DNA from: Verrucomicrobiaceae bacterium
Lineage (GTDB): Bacteria > Verrucomicrobiota > Verrucomicrobiia > Verrucomicrobiales > Verrucomicrobiaceae
NCBI GenBank assembly: GCA_024232965.1
Contig: JACKQF010000005.1
Location: 248,001 to 312,000 of the forward strand
Length of the DNA: 64,000 bases
Direction: 5' to 3'
Position numbers and translations under genes: made by a program. The notes beneath the pieces were generated by a model. It searched no databases. It worked only from the letters and a program-made list of their open reading frames with translations, and was not told where the DNA came from. Positions 52,478-60,967 of the stretch are shown one piece after another (the stretch's first letter is position 1; every line of letters begins with the position of its first letter).

Positions 52478-52897
52478 TTAGTGAGTGGAAGCACGTGTAA
52501 CGAAACGCGTGCGAAGCCCCATTTTGTTGGCGGCCAGACGGCACGCTTCACGAGCAGTAGCCTCGTTAACGCCGGAGATTTCAAACAGCATGTGGCCAGG
52601 GAGAACAACAGCGACCCAGAACTCTGGGGAGCCCTTACCCTTACCCATACGAGTTTCTGGCGGGCGCGCAGTCACTGGCTTGTGAGGGAAGATGCGAATA
52701 AACACCTTACCCTTACGCTTGAGGTAACGGGTGATCGCAACACGGCAGGCTTCGATCTGGTTGTTCTTGATCCAACCGCGATCAAGCGTTTGGAGTCCGA
52801 ACTCGCCGAAGTCGAGCTTGTTGCCGCGGCTAGCGGTGCCCGCGCGACTGCCGCGCTGGGACTTGCGGTATTTGGTGCGACTAGGAAGAAGAGCCAT
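52478..52897 (-). CDS. rplP: Ribosomal protein L16
   Basis: The 139-residue 50S protein, close to the A-site tRNA, starts MALLPSRTKYRKSQRG and has FGLQTLDRGWI, RIFPHKPVTARPPETRMGKG and AWVAVV-like PEFWVAVVLPGHMLFEISG. The family Arg hydroxylation site region is present. Length is normal. Confidence 0.98.
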   Translation of the reverse strand: MALLPSRTKYRKSQRGSRAGTASRGNKLDFGEFGLQTLDRGWIKNNQIEACRVAITRYLKRKGKVFIRIFPHKPVTARPPETRMGKGKGSPEFWVAVVLPGHMLFEISGVNEATAREACRLAANKMGLRTRFVTRASTH

Positions 52898-52936
52898 GAT
52901 CTAAAAGAGCTAAAGTGAGTTGCTATAAAAACGGTT

Positions 52937-53737
52937 TTATTGAGCCGCTGGAACTGCTGAGGGCGCAGGAGTTGGTGCGGCAGCTTCGCCACCCTGACTA
53001 CCACCGCCACGACTGCCGCCGCGGAAATCACCCCGACCGGCACCACGATTGTTATCACGTGGACCACGCTCACGGCGACGGTCCGACTGAGGACGTGTCG
53101 CACCGCCTTCGATGGCAGCGGAGGCATTGAGCCAGACCTTCACACCAATGATCCCGTAAACGGTGCGTGCTTCTGCGAAACCGTAGTCGATGGGGATGCG
53201 GAGAGTCTGAAGAGGCACTTTACCAAGTCGATACCACTCAGCACGAGCAATGTCTGCTCCACCAAGACGGCCTGCACAACGGATACGGATGCCTTCAGCG
53301 CCGGCTTCCATGGCCGTCTGCACGGCACGCTTCATGGCGCGGCGGAAAGAAATACGGCGCTCAAGCTGAACAGCAACAGTCTCCGCAACCAACTGAGCAT
53401 CCAAATCGGAGTGCTTAATTTCAAAGATGTCGATCTTGACCTGGCGGCCTCCGCACATCTCGGAGATCTTCTGGCTCATCACATCGATTTCCTGACCCTT
53501 GCGGCCAATCACAAGACCCGGACGTGCCGTGTGTAGGGTGACGCGAACGAGGTTCCATGCGCGCTCGATGACGATCTTGGCAACTGCGGCTGTGGAGAGC
53601 TTGTCCTTGAGGAACTTGCGGATAGCGAGGTCGCTGTGAAGCGAGTCTGCGTATTCTTTCTCAGGTGCGTACCACTTGGAGCGCCAGTCTTTGGAGACTG
53701 CGAGGCGGAAGCCGATTGGATTGACTTTTTGTCCCAT
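52937..53737 (-). CDS. rpsC: Ribosomal protein S3 with long Arg/Gly-rich tail
   Basis: Residues 1-205 are a normal S3 (MGQKVNPIGFRLAVSKDWRSKWY, KH domain with IVIERAWNLVRVTLHTARPG...IGRKG, and RISFRRAMKRAVQTAMEAGAEGI). The last 60 residues are unusual: RRRERGPRDNNRGAGRGDF, then GGSRGGG repeats and a Pro/Ala end. S3 is usually 210-240 residues, so the tail (RGG-box-like) is an addition that could bind RNA at the mRNA entry site; inference. Confidence 0.96.
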   Translation of the reverse strand: MGQKVNPIGFRLAVSKDWRSKWYAPEKEYADSLHSDLAIRKFLKDKLSTAAVAKIVIERAWNLVRVTLHTARPGLVIGRKGQEIDVMSQKISEMCGGRQVKIDIFEIKHSDLDAQLVAETVAVQLERRISFRRAMKRAVQTAMEAGAEGIRIRCAGRLGGADIARAEWYRLGKVPLQTLRIPIDYGFAEARTVYGIIGVKVWLNASAAIEGGATRPQSDRRRERGPRDNNRGAGRGDFRGGSRGGGSQGGEAAAPTPAPSAVPAAQ

Positions 53738-53772
53738 TGGATGTGGAGGGGTGGGGTGAGTTAAGGAAAGGG

Positions 53773-54249
53773 TTATTCAGCGGCTTCGTCAGCCTTTTTC
53801 TTGCGCGGAGCGCGCTTTGGCTTTGCTTCACCAGCATCCGCTTTCGCAGGAGTCTTGGCTTTAGCGGCCTTCTTGCCCGGAGCAGCCTTCTTCTCGCCCT
53901 CTTCTTCGCCTTCAGCATCTGGGGCACCGATCACCACAGTGATGTGGCTGAGGCGCTTTTTGATGCTAGCGGCGGAACCACGAGCACGTGGCATGAAGCG
54001 GCTGAGTGATGGCCCAGGAGTCGCCACTGCTGAGCGAACAACGAACTCCTCTGCGTCCAGTTGATGGTTATTCTCTGCATTCGCAATTGCGGTGCGGAGG
54101 ACCTTCCCCACGAGGGAGGCGGCCTTTTTCGGGGTGAAATCAAGGACGCTGAGAGCCTGAGAAACTGGCATGCCGGTAATGGCACGCGTCACTTGACGGG
54201 CTTTTTGCGATGAGATACGGGCGTATTTGTGAACGGAACGCACTTCCAT
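53773..54249 (-). CDS. rplV: Ribosomal protein L22 with Lys/Ala-rich tail
   Basis: The first 110 residues are canonical L22, an exit-tunnel protein (HKYARISSQKARQVTRAI, ENNHQLDAEEFVVRSA, GPSLSRFMPRARGSAASI, where the beta-hairpin tip lies). The C-terminal roughly 48 residues (GKKAAKAKTPAKADAGE, PKRAPRKKKADEAAE) are an extra basic low-complexity tail; bacterial L22 is usually about 110-120 residues. The gene follows the exported coiled-coil gene by only 10 bases. Confidence 0.96.
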   Translation of the reverse strand: MEVRSVHKYARISSQKARQVTRAITGMPVSQALSVLDFTPKKAASLVGKVLRTAIANAENNHQLDAEEFVVRSAVATPGPSLSRFMPRARGSAASIKKRLSHITVVIGAPDAEGEEEGEKKAAPGKKAAKAKTPAKADAGEAKPKRAPRKKKADEAAE

Positions 54250-54259
54250 AAGAGTCTGC

Positions 54260-55051
54260 TTAGAATGAACTGGTGGCTTCTACCTTTCCGCGGTCTCCGA
54301 CGCGGACGGTGTCCGCAGCGTTGACTGGATCCTGAACGACGGCGCCACAAACTGAGTTGCGCACGTCGGATACGAGGACCCGCGCGATGGGCTGGTCCTC
54401 CCTATAAATTGTGAATGGCATGCCGGGCTTCACGCCATCGCGAACTCCGACATTGAGAACTACAATGCCGTACTCTGGCTTTAGGCTAACGATGCGGGCC
54501 TGACCCATGTCCATCGGGGCAGCTTGCGCTGAACCAGTGCCCGCCTGAATTGTTGCCTCAGCTGCCGAGATAGCTTTTTGCAAGCGAGCTGCTGCGTCCG
54601 CATTGGCACCTTGTGCGCTACTACCAAACTGCAGTGCCGCCTCACTTAGCTCCAAGAGCTGCTCAGCTAGTCTATTCTTTTGGGATTCTACCAAACGCAA
54701 GTCAGATAAAGCGGATAACAAGCGATCCTGAGTCTGATCAACATTGTTTTCCAGAGCACCAATCCCTAGCGCCTCAAGCAGACCGCGGAGACGCTCATAG
54801 CGTTCCTTGTAGTCATTGGATTCGGCGTTAGCCGCAGCAGCACTTTGGGTGAGTGCGTTAACCTTTTCCTCTGCTGCCTTGGCCCTTGTCTCAAGGCCTT
54901 GGATGCGTGCATCAGCAACCTCAAGGGTCGTCTTGAGCTCAAGGACTTCAATCCGAGCGTCACCCCCTTGCGCAATGGCGCGACCAGCCACCATACCTGC
55001 CATGAGCAGGAATGCGGAGGTAATGCGGATTGCGTTAGGTTTGGGCGACAT
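54260..55051 (-). CDS. Exported coiled-coil protein embedded in the S10 operon
   Basis: I do not recognise a named family for this 263-residue protein. A signal peptide (AIRITSAFLLMAGMVAGRAIAQ) is followed by a coiled coil (about 30-155, heptads LELKTTLEVADARIQGLETR and later LSDLRLVESQKNRLAEQLLE). A beta-rich C-terminal domain (about 185-263) contains ARIVSLKPEYGIVVLNVG, VRDGVKPGMPFTIYRED and SVCGAVVQDPVNAADTVRVG, of the type found in FlgT-C- and MreC-like exported proteins. AAGGA lies 8 bases before the ATG. The gene sits between rpsS (24 bases) and rplV (10 bases), so it is translated with ribosomal proteins yet secreted to the periplasm. Confidence 0.75.
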   Translation of the reverse strand: MSPKPNAIRITSAFLLMAGMVAGRAIAQGGDARIEVLELKTTLEVADARIQGLETRAKAAEEKVNALTQSAAAANAESNDYKERYERLRGLLEALGIGALENNVDQTQDRLLSALSDLRLVESQKNRLAEQLLELSEAALQFGSSAQGANADAAARLQKAISAAEATIQAGTGSAQAAPMDMGQARIVSLKPEYGIVVLNVGVRDGVKPGMPFTIYREDQPIARVLVSDVRNSVCGAVVQDPVNAADTVRVGDRGKVEATSSF

Positions 55052-55075
55052 TCGGGTATCCTTGGCCTTTGAAGA

Positions 55076-55354
55076 TTACTTGGCAGCCTTGACGGTGTGG
55101 GAACCGTGGGACTTGAACAGACGGGTCAACGAAAACTCGCCCAGGCGGTGGCCGACCATGTTTTCCGTCACATAGACGCTGACGAAATCCTTGCCGTTGT
55201 GAACGAGGAAGGTGTGACCAACCAGATCAGGGGTGATCATTGAGCTGCGTGCCCAGGTCTTGATAGGGCGTTTGGAGCCTGTTTCGTTCATCTTGTCCAC
55301 CTTATCGAGGAGGGCTTGTTGGACGAAGGGTCCTTTTTTGAGTGAGCGTCCCAT
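55076..55354 (-). CDS. rpsS: Ribosomal protein S19
   Basis: The 92-residue 30S head protein starts MGRSLKKGPFVQQALLDKV and has RSSMITPDLVGHTFLVHNGKDF and VGHRLGEFSLTR, all diagnostic. Length is normal. The usual neighbour L22 is displaced by an inserted gene 24 bases downstream. Confidence 0.98.
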   Translation of the reverse strand: MGRSLKKGPFVQQALLDKVDKMNETGSKRPIKTWARSSMITPDLVGHTFLVHNGKDFVSVYVTENMVGHRLGEFSLTRLFKSHGSHTVKAAK

Positions 55355-55406
55355 GATGTGTAGCTTTGGGTAGGGTTCGGGTAAGGGATGTTAAAGTCAG
55401 CGAGGA

Positions 55407-56246
55407 CTATTTCTTGGCATTACGGCCCTGAACAATTAACTTGTTAGTCGCCTTCTTCGGATTGCGGGTCTTCTGGCCTTTGACGTGACCCCATGGGCTC
55501 TTCAAATGCTGACGACCACCACCGGACTTGGAACGACCTTCACCTCCTCCGTTGGGGTGATCAATCGGGTTCATCGTCATACCGCGAACGGTCGGACGCA
55601 CGCCCAGCCAGCGAGTGCGACCAGCTTTACCGCTCTGGATATTCATGTGGTCAGTGTTTCCGACCTTACCCACAGTGGCGTAGCAGTCTGCGTGAATCTT
55701 GCGAATCTCACCAGATGGCATACGAACAAGGGCGTATGTGCCTTCGCGGTTAGAAAGGATAGCCTCTTGACCAGCAGCACGTGCCACCTGACCACCGCGA
55801 CCCTTGCGGATCTCAATGTTGTGGATAGCCGTCCCAAGCGGGATCTTGCGAAGCGGAAGGGCGTTGCCAAGGTCAGGCGCTGCTTTCTCACCAGACATGA
55901 CGGAGGCGCCGACAGCAAGATTATTTGGGGCCAGAATGTAGCTACGCTGACCATCCTTGTATTCGATGAGCGCAATGCGCGCAGAACGGTTCGGATCGTA
56001 TTCGATACCGATGACCTTTGCCGCCTCGTCGTGACGTTGGCGTTTGAAGTCAATTAACCGATAGCGGCGGTCATGACCACCTCCCATATGACGGCAGGTG
56101 ATTCTTCCGGTGTTGTTGCGTCCACCGCTGCGACGAAGCGCAACAGTGAGGCTTTTTTCCGGAGAGTCCTTGGTCACCTCGTCAAAGGTTGACCATTGCT
56201 TGTAGCGGTTGGACGGAGTGTTTGGTTTGAATGTTTTCAGCGCCAT
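55407..56246 (-). CDS. rplB: Ribosomal protein L2
   Basis: The 279-residue peptidyl-transferase-centre protein has RITCRHMGGGHDRRYRLIDFKR and MNPIDHPNGGGEGRSKSGGG, with the conserved His of the HPNGGGEG loop. The N-terminal and C-terminal domains are complete. It lies 41 bases after rplW. Confidence 0.98.
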   Translation of the reverse strand: MALKTFKPNTPSNRYKQWSTFDEVTKDSPEKSLTVALRRSGGRNNTGRITCRHMGGGHDRRYRLIDFKRQRHDEAAKVIGIEYDPNRSARIALIEYKDGQRSYILAPNNLAVGASVMSGEKAAPDLGNALPLRKIPLGTAIHNIEIRKGRGGQVARAAGQEAILSNREGTYALVRMPSGEIRKIHADCYATVGKVGNTDHMNIQSGKAGRTRWLGVRPTVRGMTMNPIDHPNGGGEGRSKSGGGRQHLKSPWGHVKGQKTRNPKKATNKLIVQGRNAKK

Positions 56247-56287
56247 GGCGGTCGCGGGGCTAGACTTTTAAAAGCCGGTTCCTAAGA

Positions 56288-56572
56288 TTAAACGAGATCG
56301 ATCTTTTCACCGCTTTTCAGGCGGACAAAAGCTTTCTTCCAATGATTAGTGCGTCCGAAGTCGGCGCGACGTTCACGCTTCTTCTTACCAAAGAAGTTGG
56401 CGGTGCGCACTGCTTCGACCTTCTTGCCGAAGATCTTTTCCACGGCCTGCTGGATTTCCAGTTTGTTAGCCTTGGGATCCACAACGAACACGTATTCGTT
56501 GTTAGTCTCACTGAGGCGGGTAGCCTTCTCACTGAGACGGATGGTTTTGATCACTGAGTAAAGATCTTTCAT
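56288..56572 (-). CDS. rplW: Ribosomal protein L23
   Basis: The 94-residue exit-site protein has VIKTIRLSEKATRLSE, YVFVVDPKANKLEIQQAVEK and GKKVEAVRTANFFGKKK, typical of L23, which docks SRP and trigger factor. It follows rplD by only 2 bases. A good Shine-Dalgarno (CGGAGG) for it lies inside the end of rplD. Confidence 0.97.
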   Translation of the reverse strand: MKDLYSVIKTIRLSEKATRLSETNNEYVFVVDPKANKLEIQQAVEKIFGKKVEAVRTANFFGKKKRERRADFGRTNHWKKAFVRLKSGEKIDLV

Positions 56573-56574
56573 GT

Positions 56575-57180
56575 TCAGGCAGTCCTCCGTGCGAGGGTTT
56601 CAATTGCTTCGGAAGTGAGCAACACCTTGTCGTAAGCGAGGAGGTGCTCGGAGTTCACTTCGCTAGCAGAAATAAGTTGAACGTTCTGGACGTTGCGAGC
56701 GGAGCGGAAGGTCGTTTCGTCGAAAGTTCCGACGATCAAGATCTTCTTACCCTCGGTCAGTGCATTGACAGCGCTAACGAAGCTCTTCGTTTTGCCGTCA
56801 GCAACGCTGAAGGACTGAATATCAAAGACGCTACCATCACGGATGCGACCTGTGAGTGCGGTGCGAAGCGCCAACTTGCGGACGTTCTTCGGGATCTTCT
56901 TGGAGTAGTCACGCGGACGAGGTCCGAAAACGACACCACCACCACTGAAGATGGGGGAGCGGACGGAGCCCATACGAGCGCGGCCAGTACCTTTTTGATT
57001 CCAGAGCTTCTTACCGCTGCCGGAGACCTCGGAGCGATTCTTGGTGCAAGCGGTGCCAGAACGACGGTTGGCGCGGTAGGCGACCAACGTGTCAGCGAGG
57101 GCTTGGGAACCCTGGTAGCCGTCAACCAGATTGATGCTGGCGGAGCGGGCGGATTCGATGGAAAGAGCTGTTGCAGGCAT
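56575..57180 (-). CDS. rplD: Ribosomal protein L4
   Basis: The 201-residue 50S protein has the tunnel-loop segment KLWNQKGTGRARMGSVRSPIFSGG in part (conserved GTGRAR and GGGVVFGPRPR) and the L4 fold to the end. In E. coli L4 autoregulates the S10 operon; whether it does so here is unknown. It lies 19 bases after rplC. Confidence 0.97.
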   Translation of the reverse strand: MPATALSIESARSASINLVDGYQGSQALADTLVAYRANRRSGTACTKNRSEVSGSGKKLWNQKGTGRARMGSVRSPIFSGGGVVFGPRPRDYSKKIPKNVRKLALRTALTGRIRDGSVFDIQSFSVADGKTKSFVSAVNALTEGKKILIVGTFDETTFRSARNVQNVQLISASEVNSEHLLAYDKVLLTSEAIETLARRTA

Positions 57181-57199
57181 GTTATGTTTCCTCCTTCAG

Positions 57200-57844
57200 T
57201 TATTTGGCCGATTTTTTCTTGGCAGGGCGAACTACGACGTAGCTGCCTTTAGAACCAGGGATGGAACCGGAGATGAGCAGGACGCCGTCTTCTGCACGAG
57301 CCTGAACAACTTTGAGATTTTGAGTGGTGCGGCGGACGGTACCGTCGTGACCAGGCATTTTTTGGTTCTTCCAAACCAATCCCGGAGTGGAGCGGCAACC
57401 GATAGAACCAGGCCGACGGTGCATCATGTGGCCATGAGTAGCTGGCTGACCAGCGAAACCATGGCGCTTCATTACCCCTTGAAAGCCTTTGCCGCGGGTA
57501 ACGCCGATCACATCGACCCACTGCCCCTCGGTGAACAACTCAGGGCCAAGAACGACATCCGCTGCAGGCATGTCCGCGTCGGACGCGAAGCGGAACTCCT
57601 TGAGGACGCGCTTACCGCCGACACCGGCCTTCTTGAAATGCCCCACCAACGGACGCGTCAGACGCGACTCCCTTTGTTCATCAAACCCGACCTGGACGGC
57701 GGAATAACCATCCTTACCAGCCTGTTGCTTCACTTGGACCACAGCGTTACCGCTGACGTCAACGACAGTGACTGTGATGGCGTCTCCCTTGGAGTCGTAC
57801 ACCTTTGTCATGCCTAATTTTTTGCCAATCAATCCGAGACTCAT
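57200..57844 (-). CDS. rplC: Ribosomal protein L3
   Basis: The 214-residue 50S protein has IGKKLGMTKVYDSKGDAITV, DVIGVTRGKGFQGVMKRHGF, THGHMMHRRPGSIGCRSTPG and NLKVVQ near the end, all L3 hallmarks. An AGGAGC-type Shine-Dalgarno site lies about 12 bases upstream of the ATG. Length is normal. Confidence 0.98.
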   Translation of the reverse strand: MSLGLIGKKLGMTKVYDSKGDAITVTVVDVSGNAVVQVKQQAGKDGYSAVQVGFDEQRESRLTRPLVGHFKKAGVGGKRVLKEFRFASDADMPAADVVLGPELFTEGQWVDVIGVTRGKGFQGVMKRHGFAGQPATHGHMMHRRPGSIGCRSTPGLVWKNQKMPGHDGTVRRTTQNLKVVQARAEDGVLLISGSIPGSKGSYVVVRPAKKKSAK

Positions 57845-57879
57845 TGCTTTTCTTGCTCCTGGATACGGTGTTAAAGGAA

Positions 57880-58188
57880 TTAGATGCGGATCGTGATGTC
57901 CACGCCGGAAGGAAGATTGAGCTTCTTGAGCTCATCTACCGTGCGAGAGGTAGGATCAACAATGTCCAACAACCGTTTGTGGGTGCGGATTTCGAACTGC
58001 TCTGCCGACTTCTTGTCAACGTGAGGTGAGCGGTTCACACTGAATTTTTCAATGCGGGTTGGCAGCGGGATCGGTCCGGCGACCCGGGCTCCCGTGCGCT
58101 TGGCGGTCTCCACGATATCCGCCGTGCTCTTGTCGAGCACGCGATAGTCGTAGGCCCGGAGGCGAATTCTGATGCGCTGATTAGTCAT
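57880..58188 (-). CDS. rpsJ: Ribosomal protein S10
   Basis: The 102-residue 30S/NusE protein has QRIRIRLRAYDYRVLDKSTADIV in part, GPIPLPTRIEKFSVNRSPHVDK and KRLLDIVDPTSRTVDELKKLNLP. It doubles as transcription antitermination factor NusE. It follows fusA by 46 bases; tuf, usually between them, is absent. Confidence 0.98.
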   Translation of the reverse strand: MTNQRIRIRLRAYDYRVLDKSTADIVETAKRTGARVAGPIPLPTRIEKFSVNRSPHVDKKSAEQFEIRTHKRLLDIVDPTSRTVDELKKLNLPSGVDITIRI

Positions 58189-58234
58189 GGCTTTTGTCCC
58201 GCGAGGGTGATTATGATGACGGTTAGGTTAAAAG

Positions 58235-60379
58235 TTACTTAACGCCACGCTGCTCGACGATCTGCTCGACGATGTTCTGCGGGACTGGTTCGAAGTGCGA
58301 GGGCTCCATGCTATATGAGGCACGGCCCGAGGAGAGAGTGCGGATTGCGGTCGAATAACCAAACATCTCAGCAAGAGGGACCTCCGCTTTGAGAATGGCA
58401 GATGCGCCCCGGGTTTCCATACCCTGGATCTTGCCACGACGCTTGTTAAGGTCGCCCATGATATCGCCTTGGTAGTCTTCTGGTGTGGAGCACTCGACAG
58501 CCATGATTGGCTCAAGAAGCTGACACTTGGCCTTCTTCAGTGCATCCTTGACTGCGAAGATGGCGGCCATTTTGAACGCGTTTTCATTTGAGTCCACTTC
58601 ATGGCTGGACCCATCCAGGAGATCGATGTGCACATCAATGACCGGATATCCAGCAATGATGCCGTTGATTACAGCCTCCATACAACCAGCCTTACAGGCG
58701 TTGATGTATTCCTTTGGAATCGTACCACCAACAACCTTGTTTTCAACGGTGACACCCTTACCACGCTCGTTTGGAGCGATTTTAAGGATCACGTGGCCAT
58801 ACTGACCGCGACCACCGGACTGCTTGACCAACTTCCCTTCGCCATCAGCTTCCTTGGTGAGAGTCTCACGATAAGCGATCTGCGGTTTGCCGGTGTTGGT
58901 TTCAACCTTGTGCTCGCGCTTGAGACGATCGCAAAGGATTTCGAGGTGCAGTTCACCCATGCCAGCAATGATAGTCTGGCCGGTCTCTTCGTCGGTGCGA
59001 ACGAAGAAGGTCGGGTCTTCCTCGGAGAGGCGCTGAAGAGCGTTACCCATTTTCTCCTGGTCACCCTTGGTCTTCGGCTCAACAGCCATCGAGATAACAG
59101 GCTCAGGGAAGGTCGGCGGCTCTAGGAGGATGTCGAAATCCTCGTCACAGAAGGTGTCGCCAGTACGGACATCCTTAACACCGACAAGGGCAGCGATGTC
59201 ACCGGAGTAACAGGCGTCAATATCCTTGTGCACAGCGGCCTGGATCTGAATCAATCGACCAACGCGCTCAGATTTACGTGTGCGCGGGTTGTAAATCGTA
59301 TCACCCTTTTTGACGCAACCCGAGTAGACCCGGAAGAACACCAAGCGCCCAAACTTATCGGACCAAAGCTTGAATCCCAGCGCACAGAATTTGCCGGCAT
59401 CATCAGGAGAAGCCAAGACCTTTACGTTAGGATCATCTGCGGACACACCCTCTTGCGGTTCAATGTCGAGAGGGCCCGGAAGATAATCAATGACGGCATC
59501 AATGAGATATTGAACCCCCTTATTCTTAAAGGCAGAACCGCCAGCGATAGGAATGATCTTATTGGCGATAACAGCACGACGAAGAGCTTCCTTGACATCA
59601 CGGATCGAGATGGGCTTTTCCTCAAGGAACATCATGCCCATTTCGTCATCCACGTCACAAATGGCTGCGACAAGATTGTCGTAGGCTTCCTTGCCTTTCT
59701 CGATTTCGGCTCCCTCAAGCTCGCGAACGACGTACTTTGAACCGAACTTGTCATCGTCGGAGTAAATAATGGCCTTCTGGTTAACCACGTCGATCTGCCC
59801 GATAAGGTTATCCTCAGCGCCGATGGGAATGAGAATAGGCCAGGCGTTTGCGCCCAACTTGTTGCGAACATCAGCAACGACGTTGTCGAAGTTCGCGCCC
59901 GTGCGGTCCATCTTATTGACGAACGCGATACGTGGAACACGATATTTTTCAGCCTGACGGTAAACGGTCTCAGACTGCGGCTGAACACCAGCCACACCAC
60001 AAAGCACGAAGATCGCACCATCAAGGACGCGCAGGGAACGCTCAACCTCAGCAGTGAAGTCAACGTGACCAGGGGTATCAATGATATTGACGCGAATGTC
60101 TTCGTTTTCACGAAGTTTGAAGATACCCTCTTCTTTCAGTTGCTTCCAGGATGCCGTAACAGCGGCGGAAGTGATGGTAATACCACGCTCCTGCTCTTGC
60201 TCCATCCAGTCGGTCGTGGCAGCACCTTCGTGCACCTCGCCGATTTTGTGAATCATGCCGGTGTAGAAAAGCACGCGCTCCGTGAGCGTCGTCTTGCCCG
60301 CGTCAATGTGGGCACAAATCCCGATATTACGGGTGCGCTCCAGAGGGTATTGGCGATTTGGGGAATTGGGGTTGGACAT
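58235..60379 (-). CDS. fusA: Elongation factor G
   Basis: The 714-residue translocation GTPase has G1 HIDAGKTT, G3 DTPGH and G4 NKMD, and the domain IV tip (QSGGRGQYGHVILKI region) is present. All five domains can be followed to the C-terminus. The G1 loop reads AHIDAGKTTLTERVLFYTG, as in canonical bacterial EF-G. Neighbours are rpsG (48 bases upstream) and rpsJ (46 bases downstream). Confidence 0.97.
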   Translation of the reverse strand: MSNPNSPNRQYPLERTRNIGICAHIDAGKTTLTERVLFYTGMIHKIGEVHEGAATTDWMEQEQERGITITSAAVTASWKQLKEEGIFKLRENEDIRVNIIDTPGHVDFTAEVERSLRVLDGAIFVLCGVAGVQPQSETVYRQAEKYRVPRIAFVNKMDRTGANFDNVVADVRNKLGANAWPILIPIGAEDNLIGQIDVVNQKAIIYSDDDKFGSKYVVRELEGAEIEKGKEAYDNLVAAICDVDDEMGMMFLEEKPISIRDVKEALRRAVIANKIIPIAGGSAFKNKGVQYLIDAVIDYLPGPLDIEPQEGVSADDPNVKVLASPDDAGKFCALGFKLWSDKFGRLVFFRVYSGCVKKGDTIYNPRTRKSERVGRLIQIQAAVHKDIDACYSGDIAALVGVKDVRTGDTFCDEDFDILLEPPTFPEPVISMAVEPKTKGDQEKMGNALQRLSEEDPTFFVRTDEETGQTIIAGMGELHLEILCDRLKREHKVETNTGKPQIAYRETLTKEADGEGKLVKQSGGRGQYGHVILKIAPNERGKGVTVENKVVGGTIPKEYINACKAGCMEAVINGIIAGYPVIDVHIDLLDGSSHEVDSNENAFKMAAIFAVKDALKKAKCQLLEPIMAVECSTPEDYQGDIMGDLNKRRGKIQGMETRGASAILKAEVPLAEMFGYSTAIRTLSSGRASYSMEPSHFEPVPQNIVEQIVEQRGVK

Positions 60380-60427
60380 GGGAACTTTGAAGAAACTTAA
60401 AAGGGAATCCGAAGAAGGAGGAAAAGA

Positions 60428-60901
60428 CTACCAGCGGAAGTGAGCGAAGGCGCGGTTTGCCTGAGCCTGCTTGTGAACGTCATCACGCTTGCGGACCGCA
60501 GCACCTTGACCAGTCGCCGCATCCTTGAGCTCGTTAGCGAGAGCGCGATGCATCGGCACACCCTTGCGACCACGAGCGTAACCAACGATCCAGCGCATCG
60601 CCAGGGACTCCGAGCGAGCAGGAGCAACTTCAAGCGGCACTTGATAAGTTGCACCACCAACGCGGCGAGCCTTCACTTCAACGCGAGGCTTGGCGTTTTC
60701 GATGGCGCGAGTAACGAGCTCAAGCGGATCAACGGCCTCAGATTTCTCATTGAGGGTCTCAATCGCCGAATAGACGATGCGCTCCGCGAGCGACTTCTTC
60801 CCGCTCTGCATGACGCGGTTGATGAGATGCCCAACGATATCACTATCATAGCGCTGATCTTTATTGACGGGCTTGTCGTAGACTCTTTTCCGGCGGGCCA
60901 T
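60428..60901 (-). CDS. rpsG: Ribosomal protein S7
   Basis: The 157-residue 30S head-assembly protein starts MARRKRVYDKPVNKDQRYDS and has VKARRVGGATYQVPLEV, the S7 signature. In E. coli S7 represses the str operon. It lies 66 bases after rpsL. Confidence 0.98.
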   Translation of the reverse strand: MARRKRVYDKPVNKDQRYDSDIVGHLINRVMQSGKKSLAERIVYSAIETLNEKSEAVDPLELVTRAIENAKPRVEVKARRVGGATYQVPLEVAPARSESLAMRWIVGYARGRKGVPMHRALANELKDAATGQGAAVRKRDDVHKQAQANRAFAHFRW

Positions 60902-60967
60902 ATGCTTGGGATGAAAAGGGGTGTGTAATCGGGGAGAAAGCGGGCCGCGAAACCGCGACCCATTAAA

